A stretch of 64,000 bases of DNA from Toxonevra muliebris (Eukaryota; Arthropoda; Insecta; Diptera; Pallopteridae): the NCBI GenBank assembly GCA_963691655.1, contig OY829326.1, forward strand, positions 82,515,235-82,579,234. The letters run 5' to 3'. Within the stretch, counting starts at the first letter, position 1. Each line of letters starts with the position of its first letter. Below are positions 36,671 through 48,891 of the stretch, one piece after another. The notes under the pieces are model-generated. The model searched no databases. It was given only the letters and a program-made list of their open reading frames with translations, and was not told where the DNA came from. The position numbers and the translations under genes are program-made.

Positions 36671-37576
36671 TACAAAGCATAATATGCAGCACTTTCTACT
36701 TATTAGTATTTGTAAACTCGTTGTTTTCTTAATTTTGAAATTTTCCTCGAGCTAGCAATTTTTTCGGCCTGAAATCACTGAATCGAATCACCAAAATAAA
36801 ATCGAAAGAAATCAACGCAACTAGAATGTTTTATTTTGTTTTGGACACACCATAGCAAAGTGAAAAAGTTATACAAATGAGGTGAATAACAAACACAAAT
36901 ACATTCGAATATTTACATGGTTGTATTTTTCGAAAATTGAACAACTACGTTGTCGCCTTATTTCGCCGCATTTGCACTGCCCAAACAAACCAAATGATCT
37001 TCCATGAAAAAGTTTAATACCATGTTCCCACTGAGCCGAAATTGCGTAGTTTCGGCATATGGAATCGAACGAAACTGCAATCGTTCACATTGTGAAGCTG
37101 GTTTCGGTTATGGTTTCGTTTTACTGTTGCATTGTTTATTTCTTGTTGTAAAATGCCGACGGTTAAGATAATTATTGCCAAATATTTCAATCATAATCAT
37201 TTGAATACGAAAGGAATCAAAATGAAAAAGGAAATATTAGCAACGAAATACAAAAGTATTGGAGAAAGAAAGCGTTAATTGTAATGAATCTTGTTTTACT
37301 TTAACCGCAGTCACTATGTAGCCTTGCTGTCGCAGCTCCTTCGCCAGCTTTCTTGCCCATACCTTGAATATGGGCTTTGCTTCCCGCTCACAATACATTT
37401 TTTTTTTTTTTTTTCGTTTCTCCATATTAATCAAGTTGTAAGCAAAGCAAAATATTAATGTCGGTATGGAAATGTTAAAGCAAATTCATTTTAATATTCA
37501 TTTCAGTGAACATTATCAGGGTTGCATTACACTTTTGTTCGGTTTCGTTAAGTGTAAAACACAAATTTTTTTATAT
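36671..37576. other. Upstream of the RING-WWE gene
   Basis: The 5' UTR and promoter of the minus-strand gene are expected here. A gtttcggttatggtttcg cluster lies at 37090-37125. No TATA box or coding sequence was recognised. Confidence 0.35.
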
Positions 37577-37577
37577 A

Positions 37578-38322
37578 CAGTAGAATCGCGTTAACTCGTA
37601 CCCGTTAATTCGAAAATCTCAATAATTCGTAGCAAACTGCTAGTCCCTGGAAAAAATCGCTTTAATTCGCAAAAATTCTACACATTTTGGTTCCCTCGTT
37701 AATTCGTATTTCTTTTTTTTTTCAATACAATGTCTGTTTAACCTCTTATAGATCGAAATTGGTTGTTGACAATCTCTTATAATTCGTAATGCAAAGTAAA
37801 ATTACTACGTATGGCACTATGATTCGAAAAAAATCAATCATTGCTTTTCACTTCACTTCTTTCAATTTTTTGATGGAATTTTTTGTGTTTTTCGTGGTTG
37901 ACAAGATACGCGAGAAGAGCCTTAAACTATAAAACTGTTAATTCGTATTTTTCTTATTTTAACTTCGTTAACGTATATCCCAATAATGTTCGAAAACTTA
38001 AGTAAAATGGGAGATACGGTTTCCATTTAATTTGAGTTTTCTTTAAAATACGGATGCTGGCTGTCAATGAGTAGATTGTATACAAGCAGTATCATCGCCC
38101 TAAATTGGCTTTGTTATAATTCCTGGTAACAGAGGTTATAGCAGACATTATGCCCTATTCGAAAATTTAAGGATAACTGTAAGGATTAAGAGTCCTGGAC
38201 ATATTATTTTGAGGAAAAACTCGAGAGTGAAAGGGTTAAATCGAAATCTCGTTAAATCGAAAACCTCTGTAATTCGTAAAAAATTGCTGGTGATAGTGAA
38301 TTATCCTGATTCTGCTGTATTA
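37578..38322. mobile_element. pogo/Tigger-like MITE, 745 bp
   Basis: cagtagaatcgcgttaactc at 37578 and the reverse complement of cagcagaatcaggataattc ending at 38322, flanked by TA on both sides. taattcg and ttaaatcga motifs recur through the interior. No transposase. Confidence 0.55.
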
Positions 38323-39446
38323 AAAAGAAAATTAATTAAATACATGTATTTTTAGAGTTTTTAATTCACAGCATTTCTAAATTATACAATCGAAGTCTAT
38401 ATTCTCTTCATTACTATTAGCTTCTTCTGACCATAACACACTCTTTAATCTGGATTCAGAAGCATTATGAACACTTGTGCTGTTTATACAAACATTTATG
38501 CCTGCCATCTGGTATTTTGTAGTTTTCACAAAATGAATTTTCGTGTTTTAATTCAGTTTTTATATGAAGTAAAGAATTTTTTGAATTGAGTTACTTATGG
38601 TTACAAACTTTGGTTTTAAATAAGTTCATTGCTCACTGTTTCGATAAAAAATGTTGTTAGGATTATTTAGCGGAGCATTTAGAGTCTTTTAAATCGAAAA
38701 AACACGTTAAAAAACCCGCTGACTGCTTAATCACTTTTTTTCCTCGTTTTAATTTTCAAAAACCACTAAATTTAGCGGGACAACGCCGAGATGGCCACAC
38801 TGTCGTTCATGACACTCATCAATTGCTAAATAGTTACAGCTCATCTATTTTTGTGTTTCGAACATGTTGCTATTTTTTAGCGCTAACTATTCTATTGTGA
38901 ATAGTTTTATCCTATTTTTCTTCTTTAACAAAACCAAAACTTGAATAATGAATATAAATAATTTAATGTTTTTTCAAAGTATGTTTGACGATGGCGTTAA
39001 TATAAAATGCTTTGTCAATTATGACAGCCATCGAAAATAAATGAATATATATAGAAGAAATAGATAAACATGAGCCGCTGTACAAAAATCAGCTCGCTCA
39101 TTAAAAACAACTACAACTGTTTAGCGCCTGGTTATATTGGTGCTCGGTGTTCGACGAACACAAAAAATTTTCTCCCGTGCTCTGTCGAGGTGGTTACATT
39201 CAGCTCGTTGCAGAGTTGTTTTTTGCCAAAATATACTCGTTTGTTTAATAATATTTCGCATGTAATGATACTGTTTTGTAAAATAACTCATTGCTAACCT
39301 GAATACTCGGCGTGCTCGGTGTGCAATACACCGAGTATATCGTGTTCGGTGTGAGAGTGGGTAAAGATTCTCACTCTGTGTTCGGTGCAACAACAATTTC
39401 ATGGTGTTCGCCGAGCATACTCGCAATATAACCACAGCCAAGTCAA
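38323..39446. repeat. Repeat-rich segment before the Helitron
   Basis: 38709-38805 is an inverted relative of 39466-39560 (cgttttaattttcaaaaa, ggccacactg), so it is part of another CAGTGTGGCCA element. 39276-39422 carries tgctcggtgtgcaatacacc-type palindromes and is repeated inverted at 45176-45330. Confidence 0.5.
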
Positions 39447-39456
39447 TCTTTATATA

Positions 39457-39752
39457 CAGTGTGGCCAACTCAACGCTTTTCCCGCTGATTTTAGTATTTT
39501 TTGAAAATTAAAACGCGGAAAAAAATAATTTAGCGCTCAGTAAGTTTTTTTCAATTTAAAATATCTTCGAAAAATCGAAGAAATTTTCATTAACTAGAAA
39601 TATCAGATGTGTGCCTATACTAGTGAAAAAGTTTAAATGTATTGAGTTTTCTCTCACTTTTAAAAGGAAAAAAATTTAACGCTTTTTTAAAGAAAATATG
39701 CGTTTTAATCTTCATTTTAGCGGATTTTGAAAAACAAAAGTTGGCCACACTG
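39457..39752. mobile_element. hAT MITE nested in the Helitron, 296 bp
   Basis: 14-bp inverted ends CAGTGTGGCCAACT and AGTTGGCCACACTG, and a perfect 8-bp duplication TTTATATA (39449-39456 and 39753-39760). Both fit the hAT superfamily. Confidence 0.85.
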
Positions 39753-40189
39753 TTTATATATATAATCGTAGGTGTGTATGTCATCGTGTAACTTTTTGTG
39801 TGTATGTCATCGTGTAACTTCTGAACGACTGCACCGATTGAAGGCATATTTCCAGAATATATTTTCTTAGGCGGGAGGATGGATCATAGCTATTCATAAT
39901 GGCTTTTAGTAAAGTGGGCGTGGCACATCCCATACAATCCTAATAGTTTTTTGGGTATATCCAAGAACCATTTATAGCACAGTACAGAAATTTGGTACAA
40001 GGGTACAAGAACGAGAATTGACAATGCCATGCTACAACAAAAATATAGGTGGAATTGACAAAGGGGGTGTGGCACCTTCCATATAACCTGAATTTCCATT
40101 ATGAGATACATATCATAGGAGCCATTTATGGCACGGTACTAAAATTTAGATTCTTTCAGTTTTTTTGAAATAGTGGGACCATGCTCCTT

Positions 40190-40810
40190 TTTCATTTTCT
40201 ACTATTATTACTAATTCGACTACTATTTCTACTACTATTTTCTATTAATTTTAGCCTTCTTTTTTTCTACAATTTCTTTTATTTTCTACTACTTTTTTAA
40301 TACATTTTTTCTAAATTTTTTTTTATTTTGTACCGCAACTTTCTACTATTTCTACTATTATTTTCTATTAGTTTTAGCCTTCTTTTTTCCAAAATTTTTT
40401 ATAATTTTCTACTACTTTTTCAACCAATATTATCTACTACTATTTTTCTATTTTTTCTACTACTTGTTTAATACATTTTTCCTACAATTTTTCCTACAAT
40501 TTTTTTTTATTTGGTACCACCACTTTCTACTATTTTTTTACTACTATTTTTTACTACTTTTTACAATTTTTTCTACTACTATTTTTTATTATTATTTCTA
40601 CCACTCTTTCTACTCCAGTTTCACTATTTTTGTACTACTACGTTTAACTATTTTTCTACTACTTTTTCTGCTACATTTTTATTACTTTTTTACAACAATT
40701 TTTAATATTATTTTCTATTCTCTTTCCTACTATTTTTTTCTACTTTTTTAGTGCTATTTTCTACTACTTTTTCCATTACTTTTTTTACTATTATTTCTAC
40801 TACTTTATGA
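40190..40810. repeat. Degenerate pyrimidine microsatellite (TTC/TAC)n
   Basis: About 600 bp of ttctactactatttttta-like repeats, inside the Helitron. The predicted 95-residue Phe/Tyr-rich frame at 40464 is an artefact of the repeat. Confidence 0.85.
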
Positions 40811-41169
40811 AATATCTTAAGACCCTTTTTCGCTATCTTATAATCCGTTAGGTGGCGCTGTTACAAATGCTATATTTATAAAAAATATCAAATTGGCTCA
40901 AATTTTTAAATAATTTTTGGGTTAGATATAATTTCAAGAATGGTCTTTGATATGAATATAAAGCCTCTTGAAGTATTGTTTCTATAATTCAACTGAATCA
41001 TAATAAAATTGCTCAACAAAAAAATACTTATTCCTTTTTACTAAAAAATTCTATAATTTCTATCTAATTATTGAACTGATGACCACGTTAGCATCAATTG
41101 AGTTAATTGTCAGTTTATGCTAGCTGTTACTGCTTATGAAGGAATATTTGCAGCAAATACATTAGGTCC

Positions 41170-41459
41170 AGCGTGGCCGTTATGAGACTAAAGTTGCAAT
41201 TTGCAACCTTTTTGACTGCTTGAAGACTTTGACACGACTTTTCGAAAATACCCAAAAATTGAGACTTTTTTTAAAATTCTTGCAACTTTTGAAACTTTTT
41301 TGCAAAAAGTGTGATATTCACATGAAATTATACGAAAAATCCATTGCCTTTAACTTGAAAGTTCGCAACACTAATTACACACATACTTTTTAGTTGCAAC
41401 ACTGTCGTTTTATAAGATTCGTTACAAACTTATTGCTATTTTCAAATTTGCCACACTGA
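41170..41459. mobile_element. Possible second hAT-like MITE in the Helitron
   Basis: Ends cagcgtggcc (41170) and gccacactg (41459) are inverted and resemble the 39457 element. No matching 8-bp duplication was seen. Confidence 0.35.
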
Positions 41460-42382
41460 CTTAGAGAAAATTGTTTGGCCAATTAAAAGTTCACAAATGA
41501 TAGACACTGAAAAATGCTAGGGTTCTGCATATAAATTTTTTTAAATCTGCTAGCAGACTTGAGAAAATGCGATTTTTTTAGAGTTTTTTTCAAAATGGAA
41601 CGATTATCGGTAGAGCTGAAATATTTTGGAAATCATCATAAAATAAACCGAGGTTAGTTTTCGGAGGTGTACAACAACTTTTTTTCGTGAAGCACCTTAA
41701 TGTATTAATTACTTGGGATAATTGATTTCTTTTTACTTTCAATACATTTTTTTTATATGCAAACTGCTGCGAAATGAAATAAATGTTCCCTTAATAAAAG
41801 AAAATTGGATGAGACTTTTCTACTCTCAGTGACATTTTTTTTCCAACAAAATTCTTTATAAAATGTCAAATTTCATGCCTCATTTTTAAATCTAGGATTT
41901 TTTTTTCTAAATTCAATGCACGGACTTTAAACTTAAATTGTCATTACCAATGCTCATTTTTAAACATCAAGAACTTCATTCTTCGTCATTCAAATAAAAA
42001 AAAAAAATTCACCGAAAAGGCAGAACGTCTGCCGGGTCAGCTAGTAATTTTATAAACTAATAATGCATAACATATCTTAATTTATCAAACTTGTTAAAAA
42101 TGAAGTTATTTCTTCAAATTGACTTATTCCTATTTTTTATTTTTAGAAAAAATTTAAGCACAAAAGTTGTAAACTTTAAAGTTTTAATATGATCCACTGA
42201 ATGAGCAATAATAATGTTCTTTTTAATAAATGTGTCTTGTTATTACAACAACAATTTTTGTTTTTTTGTTTTTTTTGAATACTGTATTCATCTTTTTTAT
42301 AGGGTAGAATTAGTAGGTTATAAATCTCTATGGGTCTAGGAGAAATTATTTTATATTTTTTAGTCCGTTTTAAAAACATAGT

Positions 42383-42680
42383 AGGTTAGGTTAGGTTGGA
42401 GTGGCTGTCGAGAGAAACACTTAGGCCTGAACGGCCCATTGTGATACCACATAGTTAGACCTACAGTTTAACGCCGATTCCGAACGGCGGTGTGGCAATT
42501 TTTTTTATCGGCTTGGTGGTTTTGCCATTACCAACCAACACTATCTTACAATTCTCATATACTTTATATTGATAGTGAATATAAGAAAGTTATGAAAATT
42601 AATCACCAGACGAAGAGGAGAATCGAACCCGAACCTCCCGGATGAAAGTCTACTGCACTACCCGCTAGACTATCGAGGTC
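42383..42680 (-). mobile_element. tRNA-derived SINE, tRNA-Glu-like head
   Basis: Read on the minus strand: A-box TAGTCTAGCGG (42672-42662), anticodon-loop TTC (42646-42644), B-box GGTTCGATTCT (42629-42619), an unrelated body, then a tail ending ccaacctaacctaacctac (42383). Pol III would read from the internal boxes. The tail matches the 3' end of the LINE at 24220-25386, which is how SINEs borrow retrotransposition machinery. The acceptor stem does not close well, so it is not a functional tRNA gene. Confidence 0.75.
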
Positions 42681-42922
42681 GTTAAAAAAAAGTGGTAGGT
42701 ATATTACAAAATTTTTTTTATTTAAATTATTTTTGTTTTATTTTTGAGTTAAAACACAAAATTTCAATTGGATTGATTTATGTTTTCATTTATATTTTAA
42801 TAGTTAATATATATATATTTTTTTATGTATATAATTTTTGATTATTTTTATTAATTTTTTTTCTAGTATTAACCTTTATGTGGATACCTGGGTATCTAAG
42901 ATGTGCTTCTTCTGATTTTTGT

Positions 42923-43420
42923 ATGACAAAAATTAGTTCTTTGATGTTGGTTTTTCTGGGATTTCTTGCTGCGAATTGTGTGCTGTTGCTTTGTTGCAAA
43001 ATTTATGCTTATTTTGATATGTTTGTTTGATTTGTTTTGAAGAAAGTCTACGGTGTTATTTAGTTTATACAAAACTACTGTTCAAAATTATTGAATCCAT
43101 AGCAAGAATGATAGAAATAAAGATTATGTACTCAGCTGTATAAAATTTTTTCATGCTGCGCACCTACGTCACACTAGATTTTTAATACGAGAGAACTGTC
43201 AAACACACTGAAGGCAGCTTTTCTCATTTTGCACCCGGAAAACACATCCAATGTGAAGTTGTCGCTGCCGCTTTGTCGCACTTCAACCATAATAGCTGAT
43301 TGTCAAAATAAAAAAATGGAAGAATGCACTGAATTATGTATAGAACTAGTAAAATTTAAAGCACTCTGTTTGCAAAAATGTGGAGAAAAATATGATTGTG
43401 TGTGTTACCAATTACGATAA
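42923..43420 (+). CDS. Candidate secreted cysteine-rich small peptide, two pieces
   Basis: Two pieces fit a small secreted peptide. Piece one starts with ATG at 42923 and reads like a signal peptide (MTK, then hydrophobic LMLVFLGFLAA) up to about 42977, where a weak GTGTGC donor would leave phase 1. Piece two starts after an AG at 43295, in matching phase, and ends in TAA at 43418. It has seven cysteines in about 40 residues, spaced C-x7-C-x3-C-x9-C-x3-C-x5-C-x-C, ending in a C-x-C pair. The paired C-x3-C and C-x-C spacings resemble cysteine-stabilised alpha-beta peptides such as insect defensins, but with one extra cysteine. Both splice sites are mediocre. Piece two alone, from ATG 43316, would lack a signal. 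I do not recognise a named family. Confidence 0.35.
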
Positions 43421-43744
43421 ACAAGAGCTATAGAGCTTGTTTTCGTTTTCTAAATGAAATATTTGGAATATTCTTACATTGGATTAATTATTTTAAAGAA
43501 ATTTTTTGCGTATTTACTTATATGTACAAATTTGCTTCTTTTTTCGCTGCTGTTAAAGTAAATTTCTAACGTGAGGCGATGTAGAGATTTGACAGATATT
43601 TTATTGTACAAACAATTGTTTTTTTAATTATTAAAAAACAACCCTAAAAGTATGCAATGCTTTTATTATTTTGAAATTTTGTAATAGGTGTAAATATGAG
43701 TCATTTTTGGCATAAAAAGAGTCATTTTTTTAATTAACAAAATG

Positions 43745-44075
43745 TATGAACTCAATAATCAAAATATTGGCCATCGTTAGCTATAACTTTTCACTATGTT
43801 TCTGGCAATTGATGGATTCCGTCTCGGTACCACTTTTCATTTTTCGAGGCTAACCATCCATCTAACAAATTTTTCACTTCTTAGTAGGAATTGAAGTGCT
43901 GTTTTAAAATTTCGTGCTGCAGCGATCGAAACAAGTAGTACTCGGAAAGAGCCAAACGTTCAATTTCATGCTTTCCAAATAGTTTTTAACACAATGTGCA
44001 ACATGGGGCCGAACATTGTCATTTCAACATGACAAATGGCTTTTTTGTGTCCTTGGACATATTTTAGTCGTTTTT
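43745..44075 (-). pseudogene. Mariner transposase C-terminal fragment
   Basis: The minus frame gives LALSEYYLFRSLQHEILKQH then EVKNLLDGWLASKNEKWYRD and GIHQLPETW. This matches the mariner C-terminus (APSDYHLF...QHF.SYEEV..W...GI..LPERW) with decayed catalytic Asp region. Confidence 0.75.
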
Positions 44076-44159
44076 CCTTCAATGGTCGGCTCAATTTGAT
44101 CAGTTGTTGTCGGTATCGTCTAGTAGTAATCGTAAATATCGTAAAAATAGAAAATAAAA

Positions 44160-44330
44160 ATTTTTCTCAAGGCACCACCTCTTGGCTGGCAATGACAAAA
44201 CCTCCATGAGTAAAAAAATGCCTATGAAAAGCTTTTCATTTCTCCGTTCGGATTCGGCATAAAACTGTAGGTCCCCTCCATTCGTGTATAAATATAACTC
44301 ACACAACATGAATGGATGCGAAAAGCTTGG
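44160..44330. repeat. Tephritid-type dispersed repeat fragment
   Basis: The phrases ggctggcaatgacaaaacct, cgttcggattcggcataaaa and ctgtaggtcccctccattcg match a repeat I remember as common in tephritid genomes. Not checked. Confidence 0.4.
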
Positions 44331-44569
44331 CCTTGGATCTCCTCGGGCTGTTGTGCCATAATAGTAGTAGTATTAGTAATTCGTATAAAATGCATTCATT
44401 TTGAGCATTTATTTTTAATAATAACTGTTAAAAAGCAACAAAAATAACTTTACTTTTAACAAGTTTTACAAATTAATATATATTATGTATTATTAGTTTA
44501 TAAAATTATTAACTTTGATATTTTTATTTTTGGCGTATGGAGGGAACCACTGTGCATTGGTGAGATCCA

Positions 44570-44952
44570 AACCGACATATGCAACAGAATGACACAAAAT
44601 TTGACTTCTCGAATGAAGTCTTCTAAACGAAGCCGCGTCATTTTTAAAACAAACACTTTAATCCGCAATAAAGGTTTCCGTCATATCTCACACACAATTT
44701 ATTTTTCAATGTTAAAGTTCAGACACGCTTAATGAAAAATTCTTTATAAAACGGTAAGGAACAAAGAACAAATTTATAGTAACCAACAGTATGCGGTTTG
44801 CATTTTTTGAGTTTCAGTTACGATAAAATGGTTTTCACTTTAAAAATTAAAATTAAAAATATTTTTTTTTAAAGACTTGGAAAATAGTATAGCAATTCAA
44901 AAATTTGAAAATGTTGGTTACGATATTCTGCCGGGAAGGTATCGATATCAAA
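44570..44952. mobile_element. Transposon 3' end, family of 55.5-56.4 kb
   Basis: It shares cactttaatccg, gtcatatctcacacacaa, ataaaatggttttcac and the terminal gttggttacgatattctgcc with 55990-56403. No coding part remains here. Confidence 0.6.
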
Positions 44953-45175
44953 CTATAAAAATGAAATAGCTTTTTTATTTTTTTTAAAGACTCCCTAAAG
45001 CACTGGTTGTAATGACCTTCTTAAAGCGTAGGTCGGTTGTATGTTTAAAATAGCGAGCTTTTGGTCATAAGACAAGGAAATACAGCAAGCTTTTAGGGAT
45101 ATTTCAGAAAACCTCCCCACGAAACTTTTCTGCGTACCCGCCTGAAAGTGGGCATACGAATATGAATTAAATTTA

Positions 45176-45330
45176 TTGAAAGTATTCTCGGCGAACACCA
45201 TGAAATTGTTGTTGCATCGAACACAAAAAGAGAGTCTTTATTCACTCTCACACCGAACACTATATGTTCGGTTTATTGGACACCGAGCACGCCGAGTTTC
45301 TAGGGTAGCAATGAGTTATATAAGGCAGCG
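45176..45330. repeat. Inverted copy of the 39.28 kb repeat
   Basis: ctcggcgaacaccatgaaat to caccgagcacgccgag is the reverse complement of 39276-39422 with small changes. It has internal ggtgttcggtg palindromes. Confidence 0.65.
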
Positions 45331-45624
45331 CTCAATGTGCTGCTACCTTATACAAGGTAACTGTATCCTGGAGTGATAAATAAACAGCAAGAATAACATC
45401 CCTAAAACAGATCAGTAAATTCTCTATTTACGACGGGAAACCTCCATAAATGGCAATCCATCCCAACGGGAAATTCGTCACTAAAACCATTGATAGAGTC
45501 TGACCGATTAATCGGCTTCGCACAAATATCAAGCTAAAATAATGGGATTAGCGTGGGTTCCATATTGGACAAAAATGCCCGGGCTTTTTACTAAATCAAA
45601 TTAAATATTAATTAAATAATAAAA

Positions 45625-46365
45625 GAAATAAAAGATCTTGGGGTTGTTTTCGATGTGAAGTTTTCTTTTGTTCCACATTTAAATTGTATCATTCCTAAAG
45701 CGTATTCTATGTTAGCTTTTATCCGTCGCAATAGTTCAGAGTTTTCTGATCCTTTTACGCTCAAAATACTGTTTACTTCCTTAGTAAGATCTCGGTTAGA
45801 ATATGCAGCATTTATATGGAGGCCTCATTATCTCTGTCATATTAATAGACTTGAGCGGATTCAAAAAGTCTTTATTCGATTTGCATTGCGTTGTCTTCAT
45901 TTTTCCGAGCCCATTCCCTCTTACAATGCTCGTTGCATGCTCATCGATCTAAAGTCCTTGAACAACAGAAGAACTATCTTGTCTCTCATGTTTGTTTATG
46001 ACATCATTGTTGGTTTTGTTGATTGTCCTGCTCTTCTAGAACTAATCAATTTTAATATTCCAACAAGAGATTTGCGTCATTCAGCTTTATTTTATGTTGG
46101 GTTGCGACGATCAAATTATGCTTCTTTTGCTCCTATTTCTAGAGCCTTAACTGAGTTTAATTCTATTTCTAATTCCTTGGTTTTAGATTTCTCGGTTACT
46201 AAAGTTTCATTTAAGAACCTACTTAATGAATTCTATCCTTAAGCTTGTCTTAAATCTATTTTTAGTTTTAATTAATTTTAAGTTACTATTGTTTTAGTCT
46301 GTAAGGAATTTTATATAATTTCCATTGACTCAATGAAATAAATAAATAAATAAATAAATTTCTAA
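45625..46365 (+). mobile_element. 5'-truncated LINE 3' end
   Basis: It begins inside the RT thumb and ends in a (AAATA)n tail at about 46338-46362. It contains one intact open frame. Confidence 0.75.
45631..46242 (+). pseudogene. LINE RT C-terminus, open frame
   Basis: KDLGVVFDVKFSFVPHLN, then AYSMLAFIRRNSSEF, LFTSLVRSRLEYAAFIWRPH, RLERIQKVFIRFALR and a conserved post-RT region to NLLNEFYP and a stop. The frame is uninterrupted for about 200 codons, so this truncated insertion is young. No catalytic core. Confidence 0.82.
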
Positions 46366-46369
46366 ATTG

Positions 46370-48800
46370 AAACTTCTAATATGTAATGTTTCATTGTCCA
46401 TTGTCTCAATTCTAATGCTATTTTAGATTCTTTCCGGTTTATCAGTTTTTCTGAATTTTAAAATTGTTACACCAGAGCAACGATTTCAAGATTGAGTAAA
46501 TCAGAGCAGTAAAGAACTAGGTAGTTAGAAGGAGAAATAAAATATGCACCGAAAATCCACTAAAGATGAACGTTTAGGTTCATTCTCATATATGCCAATT
46601 ATGGTTTATTTCCGCCGTTTCTTATGACGTTCAACAAAAGATGATAAACTATACTTTACGACATTAGTGGCCTGGGCAGGTGTGTCGTGTTCACATGAGT
46701 GCAACTATGAAGGACTTTTTCTAATCAAAAAGGAAGGGTGGAATTGGAAAATGCAAAAGAAATATCAATTATGTGCCTTAAATATGTACTTAAAATTAAA
46801 TAAAAAATAAAAGCAACAATCTCTTAAGAAATTAAAATAAGTTTATAAAAAAAAAAATAGCAAGAAAATTAAGACTGTGTGTTCCCTAGATGCGCATTGT
46901 TTGTTTGCGTTCATGTTGCCTATTCAATTTCTAAAAAATTATGAGGGAAAGTGGCAAAACCGGAACAATATGAACATGGAACATTCGATTTTTATTTTAT
47001 TTTTGGATTTTCTGCGCAACTTTGCTATCTCTTTCTCTCTACCTATTTTTCTACCTCTCTCTCTACAGCCACTTTAAGTATAGTTTAGTTAAAGTACAGT
47101 TTATGATCTGATTATGGATCATTCTAAATCTAAATAAAATAATGACAACCAAATCAAATCTGGCAATTTTTCAACAGAAAGCAGAGCACAGACATTGGCT
47201 ATCAATGGTCAATATGTATTTTTTATGTTTTTATACGTATGTGATTTAAGTACATAATGTTTTTGTTATGTTCGATTTATAACACTTAAATTTAAATTTC
47301 GTTGTGTTATACTTAATTTTGTTTACTTTAATGTTACATAAGAATAAAAAAAATTATGAATTACTGCATGTATCTGCAACGACCAAAAAAATCGTAATCC
47401 GTCGGACTCTACATAAAACAGAAATATAAAGCCGTACATTTTTTTTACCTTGATACAAATTAACGCTTTGTGAAAAAAAGAAAGAAAATAGGAGAACGCA
47501 ATAAAAACGATGCCTAAAAAAAATGTTGAAACGCAACCATAATTTAAAAAAAAACCCTTATGGCTGATCATGGTGAAATTATGTATATGGTGATAGCAAG
47601 ATTACAACAATTCCGCCTTGTTGGTTACCATAAAATGTCAAAATCAGCCGTGCAGCAAGACAATAACACCTCATCTATGTTGTTGCGGCCATGCGGTCAT
47701 GCGGCTTGCAGTGAATGTCAAAATGGAGAAAAAGAGTAAAAAACAATCAAAAGTAAACAATAATTTTGGCAGCTAATTGTATTGGCCAAAGAAAGAATTG
47801 TTTACTAGCAAAGAATTGATCGTGTAACATCGCCCCATACCAATTACATCTTGCTTTTCAAATTTCAGCACATTTCTGTTTCCCGTTGGGATGTACGCAG
47901 TACGATCGTAAATTGTGAATTCATTTTATATTTGGGCAGATAAGTTTGGCATGTATATATAAAAGGGATGCCAGTCCCGAGATTTCTACTCCAACCAGGC
48001 TCTAGAATCTCGGGATTATTTTTTATTTTAAATACATAACATCTTCATATTAGAAATGAAATGATGTACTATATGCAGAACTATTGCTTTGAGGTTATTG
48101 CATTTAAAAACTTTTTTTTTTAAACCACTTAAACAAATACCAAAATGTATGAGAAATCAAAAAATCTGAGATTGTAATTAATCTAATTCCTAATCAAATT
48201 TCAATTGAAATTTTTTCATCAGCAAATTTCGTGATTGCGGGATTTTTTTTATTGCGTATACCATTCTCTAAAAATGTAATCTTAGAAAACCCGCAAAGTC
48301 ATTCGGGATTGACATCTCTTACCCATAAATATGTTTTATATAGGTAGTTAAATTCCGTGAAATTCCTAATAGTTCTTCAATATGTCCTTTTCTGAATTTC
48401 CCAGAACAAAATAAATGAGACATAAAATGAAAATGTGGAAAATTGTTAGTATATAGTTAGACGACCATTGTGACAACGTCGAGTGTTTTGCGACTACAAA
48501 AATTGTTGATAAAATTTTAGTGCCAGTTACATGATTTTTAGTGATTTGATTACTTTTAAGTTCTTGCACATTTTATTTTATAAAAATTGCAAGAAAATAA
48601 AAATATATGGCATAAAGCTTATTTTCATTTAAACACGAAGTATGAAATAACAAAGAATTTGATGTTATATATTTCGGGAAATTCCCGTAAAGTGTATTTG
48701 AGAAATCAACCATACGTCGCGATAGACGGCAGTGCGGTACTACACGGGTTTTGAAAGCACTACGCAATCGTTCGTAATACTATACTAGTTCTGGACTATC
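46370..48800. other. Intergenic, mostly unidentified
   Basis: 47550-47680 has similarity to the repeat at 58716-58815 (acaataacac, ttgttgt). 47955-48010 and 48283-48305 carry gggatgccagtcccgagatt-like inverted pieces. No gene was recognised. Confidence 0.35.
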
Positions 48801-48866
48801 ATTAACAACGTTTTTATATTATAAAACGATCAACATCGTCGTCGTCGTCAAGCTGTCTGAATAATT

Positions 48867-48891
48867 ATGAAGATGTTGTTTTCTTCAATAA
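48867..48891 (+). CDS. Candidate very short first coding exon (MKMLFSSI)
   Basis: A TATA-like tattataaaa at about 48817 lies 50 bp upstream of ATG AAG ATG TTG TTT TCT TCA ATA A, followed by GTGAGT, a strong donor. Fly secreted and cuticle-protein genes often begin with such a mini-exon encoding the start of a signal peptide. No matching second exon was found downstream, so this may be chance or a relic. Confidence 0.2.

Larger units (their letters stand above)
39447..42044 (+). mobile_element. Non-autonomous Helitron, about 2.6 kb
   Basis: The 3' end has the hairpin GGCAGA-ACG-TCTGCC (42019-42033), then GGGTCAG and terminal CTAG (42041-42044) followed by T. The 5' end, once the nested MITE is removed, starts TC right after an A (39446|39447) as tctttatatatataatc. 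The A|T insertion site, TC start, hairpin and CTRR end are the Helitron hallmarks. The accgattgaaggcatattt-type segment (39833) and ggtggcgctgttac (40852) also fit insect Helitrons. No Rep/helicase. Confidence 0.8.

Noticed and set aside
40464..40751. 95-residue Phe/Tyr/Leu-rich open frame
   Set aside because: It lies wholly in the degenerate TTC/TAC microsatellite; the composition is that of the repeat.
42600..42680. Functional tRNA-Glu gene
   Set aside because: Boxes A and B are good but the acceptor stem does not pair and the sequence continues into a SINE body and tail.
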